DNA from: Nilaparvata lugens
Lineage: Eukaryota; Arthropoda; Insecta; Hemiptera; Delphacidae
Assembly (NCBI RefSeq): GCF_014356525.2
Contig: NC_052505.1
Coordinates: 24,883,432-24,947,431, forward strand
Direction: 5' to 3'
DNA length: 64,000 nt
The position numbers were made by a program, and so were the translations under genes. Below the pieces are notes generated by a model. The model had not been told where the DNA came from. It made no database searches and worked only from the letters and a program-made list of their open reading frames with translations. Below, one piece after another: positions 1 to 10,873 of the stretch; within the stretch, counting starts at the first letter, position 1, and each line of letters starts with the position of its first letter.

Positions 1-1498
1 ATTTATTTCTAGTTGAGTCACTAGCAACTCTATAATCCAGCCAAGTACAGAAATCCCCGTAGAATGGTGTAACAATGCCACATAAATCAGCAATCACACT
101 CCACAGCTTGCAGACAACATTGCTGCCTGAGAATGGATTGGCCACAGAGGAGCTATCGATTCAAATTCTCGCACTCCACCGACGCCAAGCCAAGCCACGA
201 AGAAGCCAGCGACTCAACCTCTTCGCAACTGTTCACTTCGTGGGGAAACAATGTAGAGATCATCTCATTTTGCAATAATAATAGAGATTTGAAATGGCAA
301 CATTTGAAGTAGCTTCAATATTTTCAATAACGTACTTCCAAGAAAAAAGGTTTGTGGTTGAAATGAGGTTTTGAATACACGAAAAAATTTTTAAAGATAT
401 TTTTGATATAGTCATTCAATCTCAGCTTTTTTCCATGCATGAAATCATTATAAACAGCTGTTTGCAGAACAAATAAACATATGATTCTCATTACAGCATA
501 TTCTACTGTAATGAAACCATATGTTTTCTTTACAGTCGAGTATGTTTTCTAGTTCCGAAACAGGAAAACTGCTACAAAAAACCGCGCTCCAGCTGGAAGT
601 TTTGTCAACTACAATCAAGAAATTCCTGATTCGGAATTTGTAAACTAGGTTATGTTTATAGAATGCATGTAGTAACTTCAGCACAAGCAGGTAATGTTTT
701 CTATTTCTCAATTATTATGACAAAAAATAGTGTTCGTTACTTGGACGTGAATGTCTTTTGCAGTGCTCGAATGAAATTAGTCTCGGCTGACGCCTCGACT
801 GGAAACATCATTCTCACCTGCAAAAGACCCCTTCCCGTCCTTATGACGTAAGATACTATTGGAATATACATGTCGTATTCATAGAAATTTAGCAGAATAA
901 TATTAGATGAACAGGAAATGTGATAAAGGATTTGCACACATGAAAGACACAAACATCGGAAGGCCATCCCATCGTGTAAAGCCATCCTAGGGTAGTTTGA
1001 GCACTTCATACTATCATAGAATAGAACAATCTTTAGTATCAGATTTCTCTGCTATCAGATATTCCCTTTTCAAAAGACTTAAGAGCTGTCCCAAGGATCT
1101 ATGGAGTTGGACCATGTTTGATTAATCATCTGTTTTGGAGGAAAAATCCAATTAAATTGGAATTGAAGGATACAGGCATTGAGAAAAACGTTTCCCATAG
1201 ACGCCCTCCATTGTCAAAAGGCAAGCTGGCAATAGCTCGCATACAACAAATTACCTCCCTTCATAAAAAACACATTTGAGATGTAATATCTCACACAATA
1301 TTGATGCAGAAAGAAAGTGACAAAAACGTTCTCCTGAGAGTTTTCATCTGTATTTTACAGCGAAAAAGATCAAGCAAGATTGCCCTCGTTCAGCCAATCA
1401 GTCCGACTTCATAAAACACACACGGGATCCAATAATACATATACGATGATACATGAGTGTATATGAGTATTGTGAAGTAATGTACCGATCGCAAAGTA
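1..1498. other. No gene recognised
   Basis: AT-rich single-copy-looking DNA. Open frames here are under 91 codons, unlike any family I know, and occur on both strands as expected by chance. A short palindromic context lies near 755-830, where TTTTGCAG on one side faces CTGCAAAAG on the other; it could mimic splice acceptors but supports no exon. Confidence 0.5.
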
Positions 1499-1559
1499 CA
1501 GGGTGCCTCTAAAAAGTCGTGCCATGTATCACAATGAGCGGAAATTGAATGTTTATTGC

Positions 1560-1974
1560 AGACGTTATTGCACCCCGAGAATTCCCTGGCGTTGCCCCGA
1601 TTTTTGCTACTGTGGAGGGGGGGGAGGTAGGAGTTGATCTGGGTGAGTTTTATCTGGAGGAGATACTGTTGAGGGGACAGAGAGGTGGGGTGGGGTAAGG
1701 CCTGTTACAACATGCATGCTTGCTTGTCTTCTGCTTCTAGCGGAATCGGCAAGCAATAAAAAGACGGCAGTTTCGTAGCCCCCCTAAAGTTACCCCCTTA
1801 ACCAACCCGTCCGGCCCCAAATCATCATGGGAATAGCAAGCCGCCGCACCGCCTATAAAAGGCCAAGGGGGCTGAGGATGAAAGTGGGGGGGGGGGTCCG
1901 GGTTGCTTTATTGCCCGGGGTAGCTAGCTCTTTTTTTACGTTCCACGCGCCGTAACTTTTCTCTTTTCGCTGCC
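1560..1974 (+). promoter_or_regulatory. GC-rich island with TATA box (candidate core promoter)
   Basis: A G-rich stretch stands out from the AT-rich surroundings, with G runs near 1612-1625 and 1886-1896. The motif TATAAAAGG lies at 1854-1862, so a start site about 30 bases downstream would fall near 1885, just before the 11-G run. The island ends in an ATG in good context at 1975. What is seen is base composition, TATA and ATG in the correct order. That it is an active promoter is inference. A GC-rich transposon fragment is the alternative. Confidence 0.4.
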
Positions 1975-2112
1975 ATGGCTGTTGGACAAGACGTCTATTT
2001 GGAAAATTCTAGAAGAGAAATTGCCACAGCCGACCGGATTATATGGAGAGAGTATGAACTGACTGCTCTGTTACTGGTCTTGGATGTACCCAGTCATATA
2101 CCTACCGGTTGA
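1975..2112 (+). CDS. Candidate short ORF or first coding exon, 45 codons
   Basis: The frame opens with ATG in a GCCATGG context, 113 bases after a TATA box, and runs 45 codons to TGA at 2110-2112. The peptide begins MAVGQDVYLENSRREIATAD and is hydrophilic and acidic/basic mixed at first, with a short hydrophobic ELTALLLVLDV stretch near residues 31-41. There is no signal peptide, and I recognise no domain. A possible 5' splice site (GTATGA) occurs at about 2052, so the true product could splice out of this frame and continue far away, as insect introns are often long. It could equally be a chance frame. The case rests on its position downstream of the GC-rich TATA island, not on homology. Codon use is unremarkable. 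Confidence 0.25.
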   Translation: MAVGQDVYLENSRREIATADRIIWREYELTALLLVLDVPSHIPTG

Positions 2113-2914
2113 AATGACTTAATTTACGAAATCAATTTTCATCACGATTTATTCTTTTCAAAGAATCAATCAGGGGTTTTTCTGGAAGACTGACCCACCC
2201 AACTAGTAATAATTGCTCTAGAATTTCGACAAATTTCTGGTCGTTTAGAAAAAACCCAGTACAGTATAAACCCATCTCCTTCATGACGCAGAAAACGTGT
2301 GAAAGTGTGAAATTCTACTAATTAACTGATGAAAAAGTCGCAGACAAGTTCAGACCGATGATAGATAATAGACTGAATAGATGATTTTTAATAACTGATA
2401 CAAGTTGAAAAGTTACTGGTAACTTCAATGTAATTTGAAATGAAAATTCTCCTATTACTGCAGGAAATAACCAATCTCCACGTCCAAATTTGCAAGACTT
2501 GACAATTTCTCAAGTATAATTAAGAAGTTCTCAATTATTTGTACTTCAATTATTTATTGCGCAATAACTAGTAAATTGTCATGCTAATTAGCACCAACCA
2601 GGAAAAGGCATGAATCCTTGCTCACTGTTGTGAAAACTTTATTTCTAAGAAGATCAAAATGATTCTCAAATTATTAGACTGACTTGATTTATCAGGTCCC
2701 AATCACGGTTACAGCTTATTAAATTAATAGTGACAGTTGTTCAAGATGCGTTGTGATACAATAGATCATAACTGACAGCAGTTTTGTAATGATATATCCA
2801 TATAGGACTGACGAGCTGGAAAGAACTTCAGATAAAGTGAATAAGAGAACTTCAGATAAAGAACTTCAGATAAGGTGAATAAATCACATTAAAGAACCCA
2901 ATACCAACCCATCT
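2113..2914. other. No gene recognised
   Basis: AT-rich DNA with stops in all frames. The only structure is a small local duplication of an AACTTCAGATAA motif at about 2823-2873. Confidence 0.5.
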
Positions 2915-3276
2915 TAGTGAACGAATAGCAATCTCATATTATTCATCTCTATTAGAACCTTATTAGAATTTATCAAACTCACCCTTCTTTATGAACGAAT
3001 AGCAATCTCATCTATTTCATCTCAATTAGAACCTTATTAGAACTTATCAAACTCACCCTCCTTTATGAACGAATAGCAATATCATCTATTTCATCTCTAT
3101 TAGAACCTTATTAGAACTTATCAAACTCACCCTCCTTTATGAACGAATAGCAATATCATCTATTTCATCTCTATTAGAACCTTATTAGAACTTATCGAAT
3201 ACTCACTATTCTTTATAAACAAATTTAGCAATCTCATCTAATTCATCTCTATTAGAACCTTATTAGAACTTATCCC
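2915..3276 (+). repeat. Tandem repeat, 74-bp unit, about 4.8 copies
   Basis: The phrase ACGAATAGCAAT recurs at 2921, 2995, 3069 and 3143, exactly 74 bases apart, then in a degraded form 76 bases later (about 3219). Each unit also carries ATTAGAACCTTATTAGAA. The middle copies are nearly identical, implying recent homogenisation. It is a non-coding minisatellite. Confidence 0.9.
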
Positions 3277-3519
3277 TATTAGCATACTAATAATAATGGG
3301 AGGTATGGTCCAGTGTACAGTATATTACAAAACGACATACTCTGCAATTACTGGTGACGCGAACGTCATCAGAGACATCACCAATCAGGTTCGAGCAGAA
3401 ATTGATAGGCGATGCAAAACTGGCGACAGATAACAAAGCCTGTCAAATTTGTCGTGCCTAATGTGACCTACCTGTTGCGGTCAAAAAGGTTGCGCTATCT
3501 TTCTCTACCACAACCTTTC

Positions 3520-3612
3520 CATCTCTTTTCATCCCTTGCTACCAACCTCCCGGCATCTTTTTTCATCCCTTGCTACCAACCTCCCGCCATCTCTTTTCAT
3601 CCCTTGCTAGTT
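3520..3612 (+). repeat. Tandem repeat, 34-bp unit, about 2.7 copies
   Basis: CATCTCTTTTCATCCC recurs at 3520, 3554 (one T for C) and 3588, joined by TTGCTACCAACCTCCCG. It is a pyrimidine-rich minisatellite. Confidence 0.8.
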
Positions 3613-3785
3613 ACCTGATGCGCTCTCTTTTTCCCTCACTAGCCATCTCTGATTTCTGATGAAGCAATTAGGAATGCATGTCATCGTCGCCCTGTTGACC
3701 GCGCCACGATACAAACAATACTCGGGCGAATAATTAATTAGGCGCGCCCTTGTTGGATCACAGACTATAGTAATATCAGACTCTA

Positions 3786-4077
3786 CAGTGAGTTTCACAT
3801 TATACTGTCACCGTTTCCTGTGGATAACATCTATGCTCCCCATTCAACTAATGCTGACAGTTGAATAGATTATCACCATAGTGAGATTCACTTGAAACTG
3901 TCAGCGGTCCCTGAAAAATAGCGTCAATGCTTCCCATTTAAACAATGCTGACAATTCAAAGTGAATTTCACTATAGTAGCATTCGATTTAAACTGTCAGT
4001 GTTCTCAATAAATAAAATCAGAGCCTCTCATTCAATCACTGCTGACAGTTTTGAGTAAATCTCACTATATATATATA
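3786..4077. repeat. 94-bp palindromic repeat, three tandem units
   Basis: GTGAG(T/A)TTCAC-like motifs sit at about 3787, 3881 and 3975, 94 bases apart. Between each pair lie an AACTGTCAG and an inverted AATGCTGACA, so one unit can fold as a hairpin. The same unit with the same spacing recurs at 12621-13040, and single copies lie near 19552 and 34112. This is a dispersed family with tandem arrays; its function is unknown. Confidence 0.75.
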
Positions 4078-7000
4078 GTAATAGCTTGGGTCACACCTCT
4101 TTGCTGCTGCAGTACGTGTCTCTCGTACACACAATAATTAAATCGCGGACTGAATTCAAATTTTGCACATTTCTAATGATTTTTGCGAGTTATTGAAAAT
4201 GGAACACAAAAGCGGCTGGACGGACTGTGAATGTGTAATGAGTTTTGCATTTCTATTTCGCAGGGGTGAGATGATTTTGTGGTGGAATGAGTTGTGCATC
4301 TCTTGGATGGATTGGCAAGATGTGGATTCTGGAAATGAGATTAGAGTGGGCTATAAGAAATGGTTGAGAATTAAAAACAACTTTGAGAAATTACAGGTAT
4401 TAATATGAGATGAATTAATTACATAAAGCCAATAATTATTATGGCTCCATGAATACTGAAGTGTAAATTCAAGTGGTAACTCGAGTTACTGTAAGTTTAA
4501 CAGTGCAAACTACAGTACCAGTATATTGTTCAAGATAAATAAGGATTTATTCTCAACAGAGCGCATATATTGTTGAATTATGAAAAATTTTCAATATGGA
4601 AAAAGTCTTCTCAAGAAGCAGTCTCAAAATTCAACAAAAACTGCAATAGCTTATGGGTAGGTATACAAATGGTGAATTTATATCATTTGATCTTGAGCTA
4701 CGTATTTTCAACTCAACTTGTATTCATTAATACGTTTGTATGAATTACACCACGCCCCTTAATCACCTCCATAATCCTGATTGGAAGACCATACAAAATG
4801 GATGCAACTCCAAATCTATCCGGTAGATAGCAGCAGTAAAAGGGTCAACTTATATTCCAGAAGACTTGAAGAAAGTTTCGACCAATCACAAGCAAAGTCT
4901 GTATCACGCCACGCCCCTGAACACCGCTACTCTCACCGGATTCTACAAAATGAATGCATCTCTGAATCTAGTCTACAGGATTCGAATTTAACACATTTCA
5001 AAGTTTTTCGTAGTATGAGAAATGAAACACGAGCGGTAAGATGGCTGACTGTGAATACTTAATGAGTTTGTCATTTCTATTTTGACAAATTTTATTATTT
5101 TCTAGCGAAGTGAATCAATGACTCGAGTGTTATGACATTTCAATGGATAACAATAATGTTGGAACTGAAATAAGAAATATGTTTCAAATTGATATCAACC
5201 ATGAATCTGGAGATCACAAGGATGAGTAAGAACAAGAGTACTCTGAATTAACTCTTGAAAAAATAATCCAAGATTCAGTACGAAGAGTTTGACAATATTC
5301 ACACTTGTAATATGAATCTACATATATAAAAGGTTGAATGAAACACAATATTTGATAATTATAATAAAGTTGCCTGTGGATGGGCAACACACCATAATCA
5401 AGATGACAATGTTAGAACATCAAAATAAATGAGACTAGGATGATAAAACAGGGACAAAGTAAATTTCATTTTCCTACAGTTACCTTGAAAAGTGGCCATT
5501 CCTGCACTGATTACAGAACGCAAAGAATCACTTTTCCGCTCTAGTGCGGGAAAAATTTTTTCTGCACTCCAGATTTGCAACATGGCAACGCAAAATAGTT
5601 AGTAGGTTATATGGAGCACCAGTGCAGCAAAATCTAAAAGAAGTTGGTAACAGTGACTGTGGTATAGTGAGGTGCACAGTGGTTATAATAATATTAAGGA
5701 CAACGAGGACAGCGACAGCCACCACATTCAGCACACAGCCGCCTTCAGACATTTACTACTACATTATTCAATTTTATTTATTAATAATAAAATTACACAG
5801 AAAAACATTTGATGGATTTCAGGCAATTTTACCCATAATTACCCACTTTTCATATTCAATGGTAACTGTAGGAGAAATTAAATGTGAAATACGTGCGCAA
5901 AGTTCCTCTGCTGCACTCAACAAACCATTCCGCCCTCGCCTACGGCTCGAGCGTAAACATTTCTTTCGGTGCAGCAAACTGTTACTTTTCCGGCTCCTTG
6001 ATGCTAAGAAGGTACATTTATTAACTTTGATTCTCTAACTGCCAGGACAACTACTCTCCAAATGCCAGTAGTTTTGAAAAAAATCAACTTCAATGGATGC
6101 ATTTCAGGATGATCAATAAAATCTGTTCAGTACATACTGATATTCGATATTGTGGTGTGGTACTTGTCCATAATTGTTTCATATAATCCATGTTCGCATT
6201 CAACATTTTCGAGTTTTATTCGGAATTTAGATTTTTTGGATAATTGTTTCTAATTCTGCAAGATTCAGTTATTCATGATATCTATTTTTGATTGAAGATT
6301 TGTTAGTTTTTGAAATGTTAATTGTTATTTTATAAGTGATGGTAACTCAACCTACAATTTGATTTGGACTGTAGTAAAAATCTGAGAAGGAACAGTGTTG
6401 CCTTCTCACATAAGTGTAATAATTGTACATGACTAAATAAATAAATGGATGAATAAAATCTCACATTAAAATGATAAGTCTTCACAAAAAGGCTTGGACA
6501 ACATCCACAATAAAAAAAGATTGGAAAGATTTGATAAGAAATTTTAATCTCATGATAAACTGACACGGTTTTAAACAGTATTTGGTGTTTTGCGTTCCTC
6601 AGCAAGCAAATAAAGTTTTCATAAACAAGACAGACCATCTACTCCCTAAATAAAACCTCATCTCCAGAAACCAAGAAAACTTAAGAAGCTGAACTCGACA
6701 AATAACTTTTGAGCATCTATCACTTTGTTGAAAGAAAATCAGCGAGCAGAATGAGAAGCGCTTAAAAGTCCATTAGAAAAGTGTTTCACGAGTCGTTAGT
6801 TGCCCGTATGGAGATTCGACGCCTGAGATTGTCGGGAAAGTCATTTCCCGCTTTCCTTTGATGGCTGACTCGCTTTCCACGCCACGAAACCGTTTACGAT
6901 TCATAATTCAAATTGAATATTCACGTTTTTCCGACGACGGACGAGTTCATCAAACGTGGTTATTACTTGCAGTTCATTCAGTGTCCCCATAAAAATGTCC

Positions 7001-7389
7001 CACCTTTTTTCAAACCTAATTTATTGAATTTTTTTACGAAAGACTGAACAGTTCCAATGATAATAGAGCTCGAAGTATTATTGTGGCTTTCTTCTATTAA
7101 AAAACATAATGTTGGAAAAAATTATATGTGAAATTTAATATTTGGAAGTGGTAAACAGTTACTAAAATCATGAATGAAGACAAATCAAATGATTGACAAA
7201 TTCTCTTACTGAGGATGATACCCAAATTAGCTTCAGACTTGTGTGTGAGTAATAAGACTGATGATATTATGAATATGAATGAATGAATAATGAATTTATT
7301 GCCAAATAATAGAAACATATTTACAAATAAAAAATCACTAAAAATACTATTAAAACTATTTTGAACTATTAAAGTTTTAAAAGATCAGC
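4078..7389. other. No gene recognised
   Basis: About 3.3 kb without a convincing coding frame. Two diverged direct copies of a block of about 95 bp are visible (about 4166-4260 and 4988-5085, sharing GACTGTGAAT and AATGAGTTT phrases). A frame of 164 codons at 5544-6038 is lysine- and arginine-rich, lacks any recognised motif and overlaps repeat-like GCCCTCGCCTACGGCTC sequence near 5930, so I do not call it. An (AAAT)-type tail near 6430-6450 may be a retroposon 3' end. Confidence 0.45.
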
Positions 7390-7394
7390 AAAAA
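7390..7394 (-). terminator. RNA polymerase III terminator of tRNA-Gly
   Basis: Five A on the plus strand (TTTTT on the gene strand) begin six bases beyond the tRNA discriminator base, the usual position for a Pol III stop. Confidence 0.8.
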
Positions 7395-7399
7395 GGATT

Positions 7400-7470
7400 T
7401 GCATCGACCGGGAATCGAACCCGGGCCGCCCGCGTGGCAGGCGAGCATTCTACCACTGAACCATCGATGC
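7400..7470 (-). tRNA. tRNA-Gly (GCC anticodon)
   Basis: A 71-base gene that folds into a full cloverleaf. The acceptor stem GCATCGA pairs perfectly with TCGATGC and is followed by an A discriminator. The A box reads TGGTTCAGTGG, the B box GGTTCGATTCC, and the anticodon loop CTGCCAC gives anticodon GCC, which reads GGC glycine codons. There is no intron. From memory of the conserved animal tRNA-Gly(GCC), position 7/66 is usually G-C; here it is A-T, so the pair is changed on both sides and pairing is kept. A TTTTT stop follows directly. It is a stand-alone gene with internal Pol III promoters and is probably functional, one of several copies in a genome of this type. Confidence 0.96.
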
Positions 7471-7550
7471 TAACGAAGAAAGACAAAATCTTCTTCTTAA
7501 CATCACATTCACTTCGATGTATTCTTTAAACTGTAGTATCTCAAAGACCT

Positions 7551-7716
7551 TCTTTTTCACACACAACGTTTTTGCGACATCACGACTCAGGCACGATATC
7601 ATCCCGATGTTAAGACGACATAGATATCGTGTCGTTGATTGTGAAAGGTTTTAACAATGTCTTTCGACAATCAGACGGTATGTCTCCTCATATAAGAGTT
7701 TTTGTGTGTGAAAACG
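7551..7716. repeat. Possible short inverted-repeat element
   Basis: TTTTCACACACAA near 7554 faces TTGTGTGTGAAAA near 7701-7714. Inside, CACGATATC and GATATCGTG form a second inverted pair. The outer ends are AC-rich and could match by chance. No target duplication was identified. Confidence 0.35.
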
Positions 7717-8226
7717 GTCATACAAACTTAACGCGGTTTAGCTTTAAAAGCTCCATAGTTACAAAAGCGACAGTGAATACTCAACATTTTCAACAACCAA
7801 TATAATATTCTATGATTTCGTAATATGTATTCAATCATAGTTTGAGGAAAATGAGGTTCATTTCAGTCAATTTTATTTGGTTTAGACGCAGGAACTCTAC
7901 TAGGCTGGATGACACGGACAAAATTCAATAGTATTGATATTGAATGATTTTGTGTGTTTTTGTACTGTGGATGCAACTTCATAACAAGGGGCAGTGTATG
8001 CAACACCACAATCATTCCTGTTAGAATTACTTCACTTATTTTACTACTACTTTAAAGGGTACTTCATGTATTTAATAATTCCTGTTAGAATACCATGCCA
8101 AATCTCAGTGTTTAACTCATTTCCAAGCATCAATCCAATCAATCAAATCTGCCAATCGGAGAACTTAACAACTCAAAAAACGAATGAAAAAGGCTCAATA
8201 TGGTGTGGCCCTAAATATGGTATTGG

Positions 8227-8660
8227 AGAAAACTTTAAAGTTGTCAATCTCTTATTTTTATTCTTCTTCTCTCTACACCTTCCTCCCTCTCTACCCTCTA
8301 TTTTCTTCTTTTTCCTTCTCCTCCACTCTCTCATTCTTTCATTCAATAATGTTCTTGAACTTCTTCTTTTACCTTTCTCTCTGTTTTGTTTCTATTTTTC
8401 TGTGAACTCAACCAATCATCTCACTTTCTTTCTATTTTCCTTCTCCTCCACTTTCTCTCTTCAGTGTTTCCTTGTTTATGTTATTCCATTTTTCATTTCT
8501 CTCTTTCTCCTTCTTCTTCTACCCAGTATATTTTTCCTACTGGAACTTTCTCTATCTAATTATTTTATTATCATATTCTGTACCTTCTCACTCTTCTGCA
8601 CTTTTCCCTAGCTCTTCTTCTCATGATTCGTAGTCTTATTTCCATCTATGTTCTCCTACT
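8227..8660 (+). repeat. Pyrimidine-rich (CTT/TTC) low-complexity tract
   Basis: C/T-rich on the plus strand. It keeps a frame open to 205 codons, but the product is Phe/Leu/Ser repetition from base composition, not a protein family. Confidence 0.75.
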
Positions 8661-8900
8661 TTTTCTTGCTACATTCTCCATCTCTCTAGCTCAAGAGCTA
8701 GCCTAGCAGCCTACACTCCAGTTGTGTTGAGCATGACTAGGCCATACAAGACGGTGGGTCACGGAACCATTCATCTTCGCCCAAACTTTGGTCAACAATT
8801 AGCAGTTATCCACCCACCCCTCACTTACTCTCTAGCTCTCATAAACCACCCTCTCCTAATGGCATTTAGCAGTGCAATTTAATCACCAGTACACTTTGTC

Positions 8901-9253
8901 AACCCATCAACAGCCCTATTTGAACATAGAAACTAAAGTTTCTATGAATGTATGTTTGTATGCATGTATGAATAAATGAATGTTTGAATGTATCAATGTA
9001 TGTATGTTTATATGAATGTATGTTTTTCCATAGTTTCTATAGTTTCTGAATGTATACATTCAGTAATAGGTCATCCAGAACATATCTCCAAGCAATTCAC
9101 GAAAAAAACATACATACTACATAAATAAAACATGATAAACATATATACATTGATACATTCAAACATTACAACAAACATTCATTCATACATGCATACAAAC
9201 ATACATTCATAGAAACTTTAGTTTCTATGTTCAAATAGGGCTGTTGATGGGTT
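8901..9253. repeat. 353-bp foldback (palindromic) element
   Basis: The outer ends AACCCATCAACAG (8901) and CTGTTGATGGGTT (ending 9253) match exactly. The inverted match continues through the CCCTATTTGAACATAG and TTTCTATGAATGTATG blocks and then, less perfectly, through a (TGAA/TGTA)-rich stretch, giving arms of about 120 bases and a loop of about 100. The outer 70 bases of each arm are almost identical, so either the element is young or the arms exchange sequence. No coding capacity. Confidence 0.85.
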
Positions 9254-9404
9254 CCTAAATCCTTCGGTTGTAGATTTAATTGAAATTTGTCTATGTGCAA
9301 ATGTAAATAAACGTATCTAAATCTAATTATGTACGTAAGATACGGTACATCACATAATCAGTTAATCACTAGTCATGTAATTATGATTGAGATAGCAAAG
9401 GGCT

Positions 9405-9560
9405 AGTCCCAAAACTATTCCCTCGAATTTTTATAGAAAGTGACATGTTTCAAAAAAATAGTGTAAAATTAAGTTTACACTGCATAGAATTTAATCCTAG
9501 TAGTGACATAACCACAAGTTCTGATTTTTTTGGATGTTCAGTAAAACGTGGTAGTAATAT
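9405..9560 (-). mobile_element. Retroposon 3'-region copy (AGTTTTGGG family)
   Basis: Read on the minus strand it contains ATAGTTTTGGGACTAG, downstream of a degenerate CATAACC-type block. The same order is seen at 9585-9790 and 33455-33625 (minus) and at 15100-15250 and 44480-44640 (plus). The copies end in AAAT/GAAT repeats, as expected for retroposed LINE 3' ends or a SINE. This copy is cut short at its tail. Confidence 0.5.
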
Positions 9561-9584
9561 GTTTCAATAATCCCTATACCATGT

Positions 9585-9790
9585 CTTAATACTGTTCATT
9601 TCATTCATTTATTCATTCATTTAATCGTGGATACAATTACAAATCATAAAAATATGATTAGGAAGGAACAACAGGCTTGGCCCAAAACTATTCCATTCCC
9701 AAATTTTGATAATTAATAGCATGTCCAAAAAAGAGGTTATGTTTCTACTGTAAAACGTTCAAGTTCAATTTTCGTTCAAAAATATGTAAG
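9585..9790 (-). mobile_element. Retroposon copy with (AATG)n tail (AGTTTTGGG family)
   Basis: On the minus strand it reads CATAACCTC, then a block with ATTATCAAAATTTGGGAATG, AATAGTTTTGGGCCAAGCCT, CCTTCCTAATCAT, and finally a (GAAT/AAAT)n tail near 9590-9630. It is the best-preserved copy of the family and serves as its reference. There is no coding frame, so SINE or truncated LINE cannot be decided. Confidence 0.65.
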
Positions 9791-9794
9791 CTGA

Positions 9795-10799
9795 AAATTT
9801 TGAATTTGGAAAAATTAAAACACCAAACTAAATTTAAATTTAACACTCAATTACCACTTCATATTGAATTAATCAAGTTATTTTATAAAATTTTGAACCA
9901 AAAAATACACACAACTTTAAATAAAAATACACAATTTCAAGTTATATGTGACATAGTAAAACATGAATTTTAATGTATCAGGCATAATTATTAGAAACCG
10001 TTATACGAGGTTTCATGGCAATATAATTCTATAATTTTGCCTCTCTGGTATCAGGCAGTAGCCTGGCACTGCGTGCCTATCTGAGCTCAAGGTCAATGGG
10101 TTGACAGAAAATAATTATTGCTACTGTCCTCACCATAATAGCATGCGAATAATGACACTCCGGTTCAACTTGATATTGAGCGTACTTATCGTTTTCATAA
10201 CTATTTGGATGTAAAAAGCACTTGGAGTAATTTATAATTGTTTGATGAATTGATTGATCAGCAATAAAAATTAAATCGATTAAAAATCAATACTATTTTA
10301 TAACGATGACAGAAAAAGGATAATTGAACTATCACCAGAATATTATGAAATTGAAAACTTGAAATTTTATTCAATTGTTTTTATTGCCAAAAGTACATCA
10401 TTGTTTGTAATCAACATTGACTGTAGTCAACATTCATAGTTAATGAAATATAAATATCATAAGAATATCCCATTTATTTGAGTAACTATTTTATTGTTGA
10501 ATTCAGTGTTTGTATGCTCATCAATAAGCTTGATTGTAGTCAACAATGTAAGTGAATGAAAAATCAATTTGAAAGTTTCAAATCATATATGAATTTATTC
10601 ATTCATTGCAGAATACAATAATAATGGACTTTACATAGGCCATTTATTCACTTTTAGCTTCATTTATTGCAGATTTTCTCAATTTTGATCAGCGTTTGAA
10701 CAGCAGTATTTCGTCTCAACTCAAATCAGTCGGTAAGGATTCCATCAATTCTACCAAGTTTAAAATTGAAAGTTCAGTAGAGTATGAATTGTGTTAGGT
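9795..10799. other. No gene recognised
   Basis: AT-rich DNA with no open frame over 60 codons and no clear repeat. Confidence 0.5.
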
Positions 10800-10873
10800 C
10801 AGTGGTTTCCAAACTTTTTTGACTCACGGCTCCCTTTGAGTACAGACATGGCTTGGCGGCGCACCTAGTATAA
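10800..10873 (+). mobile_element. hAT-type transposon end (remnant)
   Basis: CAGTGGTTTCCAAACTTTTT followed by GACTCACGGCTCCCTTTGAG matches the well-known terminal inverted repeat style of hAT transposons (CAGTGGTTCCCAAACTTTTT and similar). No partner end was found within the next few kb, so only one terminus remains. Confidence 0.6.

Noticed and set aside
1499..1535. Mariner-like end (ACAGGGTGCCTCTAAAAAGT)
   Set aside because: Word style fits a mariner end, but no inverse partner or TA-flanked structure was found nearby.
2915..3276. Possible CRISPR array because of regular spacing
   Set aside because: Whole 74-bp units repeat with no variable spacers; it is an ordinary minisatellite.
5544..6038. 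164-codon plus-strand frame
   Set aside because: No recognised domain, and it overlaps repeat-like GCCCTCGCCTACGGCTC sequence. Kept out for lack of support.
7994..8611. 205-codon frame ending in Leu/Phe-rich segments
   Set aside because: Second half is a C/T tract and the first half has no motif or initiation context.
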